Part shown: positions 24,660 through 35,400 of the stretch, piece by piece | How the letters are laid out: each line of letters begins with the position of its first letter | Position numbering within the stretch: the first letter of the stretch is position 1 | From: Karalla daura | Lineage: Eukaryota; Chordata; Actinopteri; Chaetodontiformes; Leiognathidae | Reading direction: 5' to 3' | Assembly: GCA_029224185.1 (NCBI GenBank) | Contig: CM055207.1 | Span: forward strand, 14,959,791 to 15,023,790 | DNA length: 64,000 nt | Notes under the pieces: model-generated | Seen by the model: only the letters and a program-made list of their open reading frames with translations | The model's database searches: none | Told to the model about the DNA's origin: nothing | Position numbers and translations under genes: made by a program

Positions 24660-25510
24660 TTAACAGCTGCGGGAAAGTTAATTTGAAGCCGACGCAGGTT
24701 AAAAGGAAAGTCCGATAACGGGCCGCGCAGATGCGCACGCACAGCGTTCGCTCTTGGATGACACAAGCACAAAATTTATCGCCCCCAAACTGAACAGCTT
24801 TATAAGGTGAGATAAAGAACGTAACCGATCCTCTCGCAGCTGCGGTGCTTAACAGCGGCAGAGTGTTTAAAAAAGGTGCTCAGGCTCAGGCGCGCTGTTT
24901 TCCTTCAACAATAAAAGCATGAAGTTAGAATGACATAGCCGGGGTTGTCTTTCCCACATGTCCCACGGACCCCCTGTCTCACGTTTTGCAAGACATAATG
25001 AGTGTGTCGGACGGGACTGTTACGGAGACACGCACCCTAAAGTTCGGTGTAAATTTGCAGCGTAAACAGCGCGTGGGGCGTCGCCGAGGGGCGGCAGGGT
25101 GGGCATTGAAGTCGCAGGAGCAGAGGAAGATATCGTTTGCAATCTTTCGGGCCCGATGAAATAAAATCCACGACGGCCCACGTCAATTTCACTACGCTCT
25201 CTAAATGCCAAGGCGCTGCACACGAGCACAAAGGAAACCTGATACTGTGTGATAAGTTGGAAATGTCAGACTGCACTTCTCTGTCGGCGAGTGTCCACGT
25301 TTGTGCGCTGAGCGCACTGATGTGGCTACATCAAAGGGAAGAGCTTTGCTACGAGCATGAGGCTGCGGCTCGGCCTCATGTGTTTCGAATAAAGCGGATT
25401 CGCTCAAAGCGCGGCCGGTGTCGCACGGGAGAAGCGCGCTCCTCCGCCACGTCAGAACGCCGAAAGATAATAGAGGAGAGAGCTCCGCTGCACGTGTCAC
25501 AGACGAAATA
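24660..25510. promoter_or_regulatory. CpG-rich patch, possible promoter or enhancer
   Basis: CpG dinucleotides are visibly denser than in the flanks, for example CGCGTGGGGCGTCGCCGAGG at 25,069-25,088. A TATA-like TTTATAAGG lies near 24,800. Open frames occur on both strands but none resembles a known protein. Function is inferred only from base composition. Confidence 0.3.
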
Positions 25511-28500
25511 ACAGTCGCAAATCTGACTGTCTTCAGGCATCAAGACAGGGAATAGATGACTTTCAAGTTTGGGTGGGTACTTCAGGAGAAAAAAAAGAAG
25601 AATAGAAAGGAAATTTTGGCCATTTCGCTGCGGCTATTTGGAAATAGCAGCTCCGCTTCAATAGCTGTGATTTTCTCTGTTTGTCTTTGACGATTTTGTT
25701 GTGGTAAAATTGCAGCATGAATCTCTGTGTGGTGGTCATGAAATCTGTAGGGAGTGTGTGGGATTTTTTTGGCCTTTTCCACGTATGAATCAGCAAATAT
25801 TTCTGCGGACGTTTCAAAAGAGGGAAACAATTTCAATGTGGTGACTGACAACGTGACAACAGATTTTGTCCTTAGAAGGTGATGTCATTGAATTGTGTCC
25901 ATGAGAAAGGACGTTTTGATATTTTCACATAAAAAAACATAATGATTTGCTTGTTTACCAGAATAAGATCGATCCCTGGGGTTTTGGGGACAATTTAATG
26001 TCCTGTCAAAGAAATTCTTTGTTTAATTCCACACAGATCTGACACAGCCATCCATTGTGTTTTTACCTAGCTCCTCACATTTAAAACAGGATCAGCCCGG
26101 CCCAGTATTTCAAGTATTTATCACCCAAGCGATCTCTGGGTCGGAGTAAAATCTAATCTATTCAAACAAAATTTACGATTAAAGTTGAATTAACCCAAGG
26201 CCTGAGATGTCATGTAAAATGAAGTCTGAAGGTTCTTAGGCCCACAAACAGCAGAGTGCTTTTTAAAGGACCAGCGGCGGCAGAAGTCTACCAGCTTTGC
26301 GCCCCCACCTTTCCCTTTCCAAGCGTGTAGGAGAACCCACAGTGGCTCTGAAATGTCAAAGCTTCGCGGGGCCAGTGTTCAGCGTTTGGTTTTACTCTGC
26401 GCTGCTGCAGACACATGGCAAAGCCACGTGTTGGACTCCTTAAAAGATGACCAATCCTTTCAATGTAAAGATACAACACAATCATTTCTATTTTTGGGAT
26501 TTTGCTGCTCAGTTTTAAGAGTGTAAATGCTCTAAGACTGGGAATCCTTTTTTTTCCGCTCTCATACAGTGACCGTGACACGTGTATTTCCAACCGGTCC
26601 GAAACCAAACCCAAACTCAAAAGGCAACAGTGGGAATTGCTTGAGACGAATGTTTTGAAAAACGGGTGAGTCACTCTCAAAATCCATCGGAACCGCTCTC
26701 CACGGCTAATTAAGACGAACCGGCGGCCCGCAATCACGGATCCACTTGGCGCGGCGCGTATAAACAGCCCGTTGCCTCAAAGAGCGAGGCCCATGGTTCT
26801 CAGGACCAAAACAGTGGCGCGTGTCCCAGGCGTGTTAGAGCGAGAGTGGTGCTCTGGATGGCGGCACAGAGGCCACATCTGGGACCACTGGCGATGCGAA
26901 GGACTCTCTGGAGATGCCGAGATATCCGCACAAAAAAGAAGAAGAAGAAAAAAAAATGCAGGCGGCCTGGATATTTCTCCCAAACATCCATGAGAATATT
27001 CCCCTCTTGATTGACTTCCACTGGACTCTGTGTTTATCTCTGGAAATGTCTCCGGAGCGGCATGAAGACGTGACAGCCGCTCCTGGCACCGGGCTTGATC
27101 CATCCCAAATGGGCTCGCCGTCAACGTGACAGTAGGTGAAAACAAATACCCCTCAAATCTCATGTGAGGTTAAGTTTTCCCACATGGGAAGAGAGACATT
27201 CCAGGAAATGTTGGCACGAGCTGAAAAACCTGAGATTTGGGCTGTGATACGAGATCCTGGCGAAGGTCTGGCTCCTCCTCTCCTCCGCCCCCCACAGTTG
27301 GATTGAGCATATATCGAGCACGCTATAAACGTAAACGTCTTGGCTTTGATTGGGATTCCCATGAATTTCTGCTGACCCCTGTTTTCTTTCCGCAGATTAT
27401 TCGTTTGTTGCTCTTCTGCATGCATACCTGCAAATATTCTGATTATATGCGGAGAGGAACAAAAGACTCAAGGACACTGCGAGACACTCTGCTGGCTTGT
27501 AATCCTCCCTGCTCGATTTGCTGTTTTTGGTCTGAGCTTTATTGAACTTAGTCTGTGTACCTGGCTCGCACCCTCTTCATCCTCCGCAACAATAACACGA
27601 CGGTGCCAGGAAGTTCCTGTTCTCAGTGTTCAGGCGCTGCCAGCGTTGAGTCGTGGGCCTCAGATCGGTTTCATGTACGCCGATGCGATGCGTTGGTTTA
27701 TTTTGAGAGGGACGGGTGCCACGTCCACCCCGCGCTCCGCCCGTCAACATGGCGCTCCGTCCTGGGATGTTAGTTTTGAGGACGTCTGTTTATCGGCCTG
27801 TCTCGCCACACACGCCATTCGTATCTGTGCGGCCCGGCGAGCTGTGTGACCTTGCCAGGATCCAACACAAATAAAACAGTTTCTCTTTTTCTTTTCTTCT
27901 ATATTTTTTGTTGGTGTTCTTATCGTTTTACATTTATTTCTTAGCGTTACCCACTAGCGTTTCATCAACGGTGCGGTTTTAACAACCAGGCGAAGAGTTA
28001 CTCATATCAGACCACCGTACAGGAGCCCACAGTGAAGGATAGGAATCACTTATCATGCCTTTTCTGATACATAAACAATCTGCTGTAGGTCAGTGGTTAC
28101 AGCACACGTGCTCTTGCAGCACATGTAAACATGCTTTGGATGATGAAAAAGGTGCTAACAGCGAGCTGTGCGTGAAAAAAAGGAGCTCAAACAGTCAACG
28201 ACAGATTTTTTTTTTCTATTTACGTGGAGGTCAGGATGTCACAGACACACAGGCCGTCATGTTCTGTAAAAGAAAGAAAGGGATTGTGCGTGAAGCTGAA
28301 CATAAATACAGAAAAACGATCTGCCTCGGTCCAACTGAAAACAAGGAGCACGAGCTCCAAAGCCTGTAACCACTCCTGTTAACTAGGTGGAGATCTTTGG
28401 AAAAGACATTCTCATGTTATTACCCAGCATTTGATTGTTTTCCCTGTGAAATGGTATTTTGTATTCACAGCAGTGATGATACAGGTTGTTCCTTGAGTCC

Positions 28501-28690
28501 GTATGACCTTACATTTATTCCCAAAATTATTTTTCCAGAATGTGCGAATGCAACCAGGTCCAGAAATCAAAGGCCAGTGTGTATGTTCTGCCTCCTCGGC
28601 CTGGCCCAAACAGGCCAAACTGCAGGTGAGAAAGCACCTCGGCCCTGCATCAGGTTTAACAAGACACCGATGCAAATAACGCTGAGCTCC
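25511..28690. other. Intergenic DNA, no gene recognised
   Basis: The stretch is a mix of AT-rich and moderately GC-rich sequence. Several open frames of 70 to 150 codons occur in conflicting frames and strands (26,288-26,737 minus and 26,777-27,163 minus among them) with no recognisable domain. A TATA-like GTATAAACAGCC lies at 26,758-26,769 just after the CpG-rich GGCGCGGCGC. Confidence 0.4.
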
Positions 28691-29230
28691 ATCATAGCGG
28701 CGCATGAAACAGAAGCACAGTCGCTCTGTGAGAGGAGAGGCCCGCGGGGCGAAGCAAAGAGCAAAGCCGACCGTAAAATCAGCTGTAAAAAGAGGAAATT
28801 ATATCTGCAGACCCACAAAGTGGCGAATGGCCACATGATAAAGGAGCGAAATGAAAAATACAGATAGGCGCCATGGCAACGCAGCGCTCCGAGCGGCGTA
28901 AACAAACAGCGGGAGCAGAAACGGAGAGGAGCGAGAGTGAATGCCAATTAAACGATTTTCTAGGGCACTTCCACACGACAACAGGCAGACACGCTCCTCG
29001 GAGCCGCCTCTGTTAGCGTCGCTGTGAAGTGCGAGCCGATAACGTGCACGCCTCTGCAGCCAGGCCCGGAAACGTCCGAGCCAAAGAGAGATGTGAGAGC
29101 CCGTCTCCAGCTGTGCTCCAGGCTCACCCGGGATCAGAACTTGTTTGCCGCGTGAGTGATGAGGAGACAGACCTGGCTCGCTCGGTTCAGCAGGTACGCC
29201 ACGGAAAACCTTCAGCGAGCTGCCATGACT
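28690..29230. promoter_or_regulatory. CpG-rich patch
   Basis: CpG density rises here, for example GGCCCGCGGGGCG near 28,740 and CGCAGCGCTCCGAGCGGCG near 28,880. No first exon or TATA box stands out. It may be a regulatory element or only a local composition change. Confidence 0.25.
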
Positions 29231-31520
29231 TTTTTTTCTCCCTGTCCGTCGCTAGATGAAAGGAGAGAGTGACTTCTGCCTTTCACATAATTAATACTTT
29301 TAAGCATCGGGGTGGACAGATCCAGGCCTCGTACTCAGGGTCCTGGAGTTAAGCAGCTTTTGTGTGTAAATATGGCACCGAGCCTTTGAAGTACAAACAT
29401 AGCTCTGGAGGAAAAAAAAAAACGCAAAGGAGCCAGAGTTGATATACTTTAATGTGTTTCACTGAGGGATATCGCCTGCTTATCGGCAGCCACCAGCCCA
29501 CAAATGAATTTCAAACCAGCTGTTTTGGGTCAAAAATACCGGTTAAAAAAACACTGAACCGGGAGACTTGTTCAGGGATCTTCCACTTCCTGCAATTTTT
29601 CCACTGAACAGTCCCTCTTTCTTAATGAGTAGAAGTTGACGATTGACTGGTTTCTTTCCTGTTTTCAGACAGGGATTATGTTTTCACCTGTGTCACTGTT
29701 CCCAGGTCAATTTGAAATAAAAAAAAGAGCACATCCAGCTCGTGAAGAGCAGAGATTTTGTTTAATGATCACGTAGGCAGAGTATGTAGGCTTCAACAAG
29801 CAAACAAAGTTTTGATTCCTCACTGACTGCAACATGGATCATATAAAAATTTTAATCGCATACACGCGACCAAGGTCACCTGTACAGCTCCCTTTATATT
29901 GTCGCAGGGGGAAAATAAATATCTTATTTCTGTATTTCTTTAACGGTGAAAAAAGTTCAATAGGCACATTAATTGCAGTGGGCTCCTGGATGTTGTCATG
30001 CCGGCGAAGGACGGCCCATCTTGAGCCACCTGCGCAGGTGGAGACCAAACACTGCTCCGTCGACAGAGAGTTTTTAAGCCGGCGCGGGGTTTTCAATGCC
30101 ACTCTGTGTCCTTGAGGTCCTGAAACCGGATGCGTGGCGGTGGTCGAGGGTCCGTTAGCCGGCCCGTACCCCCACAAAGGTTTATCCCTCCACTTATCAT
30201 TCCTCAGCCACCAGCGGCCCCACAGCGGAGCGACACCAGAGCCCTTCGCCCACTACAGTACACACAGGGTGATGACAACGAGCGCTGATGAATAGGACCG
30301 CAGGCTATGGAGATTAATGGACGACCCGTTAAGTCTGCAGTTCATGCTGGATGTGTTTGCTTTGACTGCTTTCTGAGCTGTCGTACATTGAACACAATCA
30401 GATAGATTTCGTCGCATGACATGTATGTTTTCAAACAGAAGGAAAACCATTCGGACCTCTTACTCAACTAGAAATCCTTAATAAGTTGAATAATACACTG
30501 TAAAGGTGTAGTGAGGAAAGAAAGAATAGTAAAAGTTTTGAATCACCTGTATTTTTTTTACCCTTTTTCTGTTGTTTTTTTTGCTCATACAATAATTTAT
30601 ACACAAACTGATTGATTAGCTCTTGGTTTCAGCACAAGCAGCAAACCATTTACCACTTCCAAGTCCACCATGTTTCTGAGCAGACAAACCAAGCTCCAGG
30701 CTCTGGGCAGTGGCTTTGATGGGAGGCGAATAATGTTTTGAGGATGAATTTCCTCTGGATGCTTACGGATGGCATCAGGATCCTGTCAAATAGAATGGCC
30801 GCAGCTGTGATCTGCTAGAGCGCAAATGAGATCCACGCTCTCATGGATCACATCATCGCTTGTTCTTTTTGACAAGGTCCTGACGCCATAGATGGGTATT
30901 GACTGCACAACAGCAGCGGTCCATAACACAACCAGCAGCACCGAATCTACATAGCTGTAGCTCAGAATTCTTGCATTTCTTGCTGTGATTCACATCCGAG
31001 AAAACAATACATGTGCATGTCAGAAACAGATGAGTTTCACTGACGAGAGAGCCGTGAGCTTCTCGTTGTCTGTGCTGTTAAGTGTAATACGTTGTGGCGT
31101 CAACACGGGGGCTTTTATTCTGAAAATAACTGGAGGAATGAAAGTTTATTTTTGCTGAATTAACATGTTTCTGCTGCATCACCCAGCAAAAACAGAACTC
31201 TTACATATCCAGCAAAACAAATACAGAGTCTAAATGGACCTAAATGGACTAAAACGGATCAGTGGTGATCAAAGTATCATACTTATAACTTTCTTGAATT
31301 TGCAAATCAGTTGTTAGTTTTAAGTAGAAAATGGCATCAAAAGACTCAAACAAGGCTCATTAAATTTGTACTTGACACTGTCCCAACAATGTACAAGAGG
31401 CTTTTCGGCCACCGCCAAAAAGCAAGATGTCAGCAAACGCGTCTCATCTCTTATATCGGTGAGCCAGCAAAGTCCAGAGACACTGCTGTGAGCGTCAGCT
31501 GCTCCAGCTGAAACACAAAG
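29231..31520. other. Intergenic DNA, possible conserved elements
   Basis: No gene is recognised. AT-rich, non-repetitive stretches such as 29,830-30,000 look like noncoding elements of the type often conserved between vertebrates, but conservation cannot be judged from one sequence. An exact 16-bp palindrome with two E-boxes lies at 30,026-30,041. Confidence 0.35.
30026..30041. promoter_or_regulatory. Perfect 16-bp palindrome with two E-boxes
   Basis: CCACCTGCGCAGGTGG is its own reverse complement. It contains CACCTG and CAGGTG, the E-box type bound by E-proteins and by Snail and ZEB repressors, spaced symmetrically around GC. Binding is inference. Confidence 0.4.
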
Positions 31521-31529
31521 ACAGATAAC

Positions 31530-32530
31530 GGCGTCCTTTCATAGCGCGCAGATAGCAAAGAGAAGCACCGGACGAGCGGAGCGACCGGGAGGGGGTTGAA
31601 GGGACAGAGACAAGATGAGACTGAGGAGAGGCAGAAAGTTTGAAATGGAGAAAGAGGAGGAGGCGAAGTGCGTCACACTTGGACATCAGTCGCGAATCGA
31701 GTCGTTCGGCATTCAGCGGGACGGTCGCTCGGCTGGGCAGATGGGTGCCGGGCTAGGTTTGCAACAACCGCGGTAACATATCAATCTGCGACCCTTACGG
31801 GGCAATTCTCAGGTGTGCCTGAGAAAGCGCCTGTAGAGCTTGGAGAGCGTGCTCTCTGTGAGGGCTGGCATGGCGGTTCAAGGAATGCCTTCATGAATAA
31901 TGCCGAGCAGACACATGTCAGCAGCAATAAGCCTCGCCACAGAGAGACGCCGGGCTCCGAGTTCGTTTCATAATAATCTCACGTTATTTCTGCGAGCTGG
32001 CAGAGCCCTCGCGTGTCACAGACGCGAAGCGCCTGCCAGCCTCGCCAAGCGGCGGCAGCCAGCGCAGCGTACCGACGCGTCATTGGCTGCAGCTCCGGAG
32101 GGGAGGGGGGGGGGGGGGGAGGGGGGGGGGGGGGGGGGGGGTGTTTGAGGTGGGGGGGCAGCAAGCCATTCCCCAGGCAGCTTGTGATCAGCCGGCGTCA
32201 GCGTTGAGCTGTTGTGTCAGAACAAAAGAACAAGGAGAGGGGCGCAAGGAGGTCTCTCCTCGCCCGTTTCTCTGCGCGCTCCAAAAGGTCATCATTAAAG
32301 AAACATTATTTATTATGAAAACTTAACGGGCGCCAGAGGAATCGCTCCGCGGCGGGCTGTTCTCCCTCACAGCCTCTCTTCTCTCCGGGCAAAAAAAAAA
32401 AAAGGGGTTCGGCGATGCTCTCGAGCGAGGATTTGTTTGCTTTGACGTATTTACAATGGGAACCGCTGAAGGGCAAACTGTCTGAGATGGGTAACAGAGC
32501 GAGGGGTCCTGGGGTCTCGGGGTCAAAGCC
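31530..32530 (+). promoter_or_regulatory. CpG-rich, promoter-like region with long G-runs
   Basis: This is the most CpG-dense non-satellite region in the window, for example CGACGCGTCATTGG near 32,072-32,085, which includes an inverted CCAAT box (ATTGG). It contains G runs of 15 (32,105-32,119), 21 (32,121-32,141) and 7 (32,152-32,158) bases, a strong G-quadruplex candidate. A short ATG-initiated open frame follows at 32,415. These are properties of a vertebrate promoter, but no transcript can be inferred. Confidence 0.4.
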
Positions 32531-32534
32531 CTGA
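32415..32534 (+). CDS. Candidate short first exon, 39 codons, unknown product
   Basis: An ATG with G at -3 opens a frame beginning MLSSEDLFALTYLQWEPL and ending with TGA at 32,532. A possible splice donor GGGTAACAG lies at 32,487-32,495. The hydrophobic and acidic pattern looks protein-like and the frame lies just downstream of a CpG-rich region. I do not recognise it, and a frame this short can easily arise by chance. Confidence 0.15.
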   Translation: MLSSEDLFALTYLQWEPLKGKLSEMGNRARGPGVSGSKP

Positions 32535-34260
32535 CACCATGCAGGACCTGATGTGACTTTTCGCTAATGCTTTGTTTACACTAACACACACACACACACA
32601 CTTTTGGACATTTGCACTCTTTCGATATATTTCTTTTCTCTGACCAGAAGTCACATGACTTCATTTAAGCAGCTCAAACTTTAGCTAGTGGATGGATACT
32701 TGCATAACCCTAACATAAGTAAATAAGCAAACTGAGACCATTCCGGTCCATTTCTACCTTGATCTGCTGCACTTCTGTGCTTACCTGACAACCACATGTG
32801 CTGGTCAGCTGTCTCGTCTGACACTTAGGAATGCTCATCTGATTTTAATTTCTTGGCTATAAAAACAAAGCCTAGCAAATTTTTCAATCTAAGTGGTAAG
32901 TGGAGCACATACAACTATGGAGCGTGCGTCTGAGCTAGAGTCAGATCAGGAATCACATACTGAGGAAGAACCAGGAGGGCGTACACTAACATTTCACCAG
33001 AAACTTCTCCAACTTCACCACTGTTGCAGTTTGTGTGTACCCGAACGGATACACAAATTGTTTTGGAAGGAAGGAGTTGGTGTGGTTGGCATAACACTCA
33101 CATTTTATGTCACGCTCCGTCTCTATTCACTTATTTTTAGCTGCCATTTCAATATCCAAAATGTATGTATGAATAAGGATGTGATGGTGTTTGTCGTGCA
33201 TCTTTGGCCAGGAATAGACTGCCTTTATACAACAAAGCCAAGGCAAAAGCAACTTTTCATCCTAGACCTCTTTTTATCTAAAATTACCAAAAACACACAG
33301 CGGAATAGTGCAGCTTTGCAACCAACCAGTCGAACAATAAATACAATATATACAAACAGCAGTGCAAGTCCACATAGCAGGAGAAACATGCAAGTGTTCC
33401 ACAGCTTCAAATAACCCTCTGATGAAGCTTGTGTCACCTACGACTTAAAGTTTGATGCACGAGGAGAAGACGCCTCATTAAATACAGCTTGTCACACGGA
33501 CGACTGGCCACTTTTATACCACACGCACCCGTGTGAATGCATCATGTTGCCAGAAAACGTGACGTATGTGGTGACACTTGACAGCCACCCGTCATATTCC
33601 CGTCCATCAACATTAACCAGATTTCACTTTAAAACAGTTTAACAGATGTGCGCGACCCCGCCCTAGACAGCCCGGACCCGTTGTCACTCATCTTTTACAG
33701 GAGACAGTGTGTGTGGGGGGACAGACCCCTGACAGGTCTCCAGCATGAAGAATAAGCCTGGCAGTGGGGCCGGAGCAGACTTCTCCTCTCGCAGCAAGAC
33801 CCGGCCGGTCTGCCACCGACGGGGGAGACGGATGACACGACGGGCCGGCCGGCCCCGGGTGGCAGAGACAAATGAGAGCGAGGCCCACCAATCAGAATCC
33901 AGACGCCCCTGTCGTCCACTCTGGGCGGCGGTGGAAGGGGGGTGGGGTAGTGAGTAATTTGTTACAGGTCTGAATATATCACCGGGATTGACGTGGATGT
34001 GAGTGGAGCGGGGGGCGCGGAGGACCGAGGTCTAGATGGACTCATCGAGTGCCCACCGTGGGAAGGGACGGGACGGGAAGGGAAGGGAGCCGCCTTTCTT
34101 GCTTTTTTTGTTGTTGGAAGGAAATTGAAGAATTCCAGAGAGCACTCCGGCCTCTGTAACGTAAGGAATAGTCACGCTGAAGCTGGGTAGCCGGCACCTC
34201 GCGCTCTCAAGCCAAACGACACACACACGACATGACGCCGGGGAGATTGGGAACACAGCC
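32535..34260. other. Intergenic DNA with (AC)n and a possible old transposon open frame
   Basis: An AC run lies at 32,584-32,601. A 173-codon plus-strand frame at 32,893-33,414 lacks a recognised domain, and its composition suggests noncoding repeat DNA. G-rich tandem GGGAAGGGA motifs occur near 34,060-34,090. Confidence 0.35.
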
Positions 34261-34262
34261 CC

Positions 34263-35400
34263 GGCTTTACTTTCACAAACTTATACAAAGTCCTCGTTAA
34301 AGCTCTGCTTATGGCCACATAAATGAGGATGAGTCTGCGCAAGAGTACGCTCTCATCCCACTCTGCAATGATGTGTATATTCCTGAGGACATTTATGACT
34401 CCCTGTAATGGATTGTGGCCCGTTAAAGATTCCCTAACTGTTCCTCTTTACTGCCGGGCAGATTTGCGTTTGGCACAGATATTTTCTCTTGAGAGCGGCA
34501 CGGTTTCAATTAAGCCCTGCGATCGGCTCCCCTTAAACTCTGCATTTGCTGTATTTTTCATTTGTGACTTTTCCCACTTGATGATTTAAAGAAATAACTG
34601 CTCCCACTATTAATAGCCGAGTAGTGGAATAATATTTATTCTGCTTTGATTTGGAAGCAGAAAATGCCCCCCAGTCGGCACCACGTCGAGCAGAGCCCTG
34701 TTCTCCACTCCTTGTCCACTCAGGCAACTTCTGCAGGGCAAAGCCTCTTGCAGGCGTGCAAACTGTATGCGCATGCACATACACATCAATGGAGAAATAC
34801 ACACACACACACACACACATGCTGACGCACAGGCCATTCATCAGTTTGTTTATATCAATAATTTCACATAATTACAACTCTGTTTTGTCAGGGTCTGCGG
34901 AGTTGAAGAGTAAATGCTCGCTCTTGGCTCGGAGTTATATTTCTCATTCCAGGAGAAGGGTGGAGGGGTGGGGGTGGGGGGGTGAGAAATGGAGGTTTCA
35001 TGAATAATGTCTCTTGCCAGTGGCGCAACAAGGACAAGATTAATCCCCTCGCACAAACACCAAGCCCTTTTTCTGATTAATTTCACATTTATATTTTGGT
35101 AATTGCACGAGGGGGACAGTTGGATATACAGCTAATGAGATTTACACATGCTCTTTGGACCCAGGTCTCACTCAGCTGTAGATTTTCTTTGTATTGTCTA
35201 TAAGTGGAGTGCATTTTTTTCCTATTTCTCAGAAATGTGCAACATTAAAAGTTGGCCCGGCAGCAAAGTGTTGAGAAATTGAAAAGCCTCTCGCTTAGAT
35301 TGTGCTGTAATGGTGAAAATCTGTAAATGAAAGAAGGATCTTTGCAGAATATTAATCTGAGGTTTGTCACTGTCAAGAGAAACATCATATTATAGTCTAT
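34263..35400. other. Enhancer-like noncoding stretch interrupted by (AC)n
   Basis: Two blocks (34,263-34,640 and 34,840-35,400) have balanced composition, few CpGs and repeated homeodomain-type TAAT motifs such as GATTAATC near 35,037 and GATTAATTTC near 35,075. They contain no recognised repeat and no credible exon. An AC microsatellite lies at 34,798-34,819. This is the typical appearance of conserved vertebrate noncoding elements. Conservation itself is not shown. Confidence 0.3.

Noticed and set aside
28397..28867. 156-codon plus-strand frame as a gene
   Set aside because: A long minus-strand frame overlaps it, no family is recognised, and no promoter or splice pattern supports it.
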